From Promethearchaeia archaeon (GTDB taxonomy: Archaea > Asgardarchaeota > Lokiarchaeia > Sigyniarchaeales > SOKP01), in assembly GCA_029856375.1 (NCBI GenBank), contig JAHQWX010000126.1:1-6001 (forward strand): a DNA stretch of 6,001 bases, read 5' to 3'. The notes beneath the pieces are model-generated. The model saw only the letters and a program-made list of their open reading frames with translations, had not been told where the DNA came from and did no database searches. A program made the position numbers and the translations under genes. This document shows, piece after piece, positions 5,951-6,001 of this stretch; positions within the stretch are counted from its first letter, which is position 1; each line of letters opens with the position of its first letter.

Positions 5951-6001
5951 GAATTGTTTCACAATTATTTAACTTTCTCCATAATTTTGTCAGAAATGTA
6001 G

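Noticed and set aside
5965..6000. Eleven minus-strand codons before a TAA (YISDKIMEKVK), possibly the 3' end of a gene to the right
   Set aside because: The composition is plausible, but the stretch is too short to support a feature without sequence beyond the window.
5747..6001. Plus-strand open frame of 84 codons reaching the right edge
   Set aside because: Most of it lies antisense to the well-supported CofC-like gene, and the remainder covers that gene's promoter.
1..6001. CRISPR array, insertion sequence, tRNA or rRNA gene
   Set aside because: I found no regularly spaced repeats, transposase-like product, terminal inverted repeats, tRNA cloverleaf or rRNA-like sequence on either strand by eye.

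Overview
The window looks like AT-rich archaeal DNA carrying mostly housekeeping genes. The evidence is archaeal-type uS11, uS4 and uS13 ribosomal proteins, a CofC-like enzyme of coenzyme F420 synthesis, A/T-rich TATA-like elements about 25-35 bp before first genes, and Shine-Dalgarno sequences of the GGTGA type before downstream genes. Two long coiled-coil proteins of no recognised family, one with a Lys/Pro-rich tail, remind me of Asgard (Lokiarchaeota-like) genomes. That lineage guess is an impression and was not tested.

Layout: (1) 1-778, minus strand: an unrecognised helical protein with a coiled coil and a Lys/Pro-rich tail, running off the left edge. (2) 779-1009: a divergent intergenic region. 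(3) 1010-1411, plus: uS11. (4) 1412-1509: a convergent, T-rich gap. (5) 2542-1510, minus: a two-gene uS13-uS4 operon. (6) 2543-2679: a divergent promoter region. (7) 2680-5216, plus: seryl-tRNA synthetase followed by a large coiled-coil protein, apparently translationally coupled. (8) 5916-5233, minus: a divergent CofC-like nucleotidyltransferase, tail-to-tail with the coiled-coil gene. (9) 5917-6001: its promoter region.

Three ribosomal small-subunit proteins and SerRS make this largely a translation locus. Its organisation is unusual. In most archaea uS13, uS4 and uS11 follow one another on one strand, and RNA polymerase subunit D comes next. Here uS11 sits on the opposite strand, facing uS4, and rpoD is absent from the window.

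The gene after serS is also unusual. Its reading frame is open from just inside the end of serS, with a GGTGA ribosome-binding site in the last serS codons, yet no ATG, GTG or TTG occurs until 4098, about 120 bases later. I saw no CRISPR array, insertion sequence, tRNA or rRNA gene, and no convincing new defence or mobile system.
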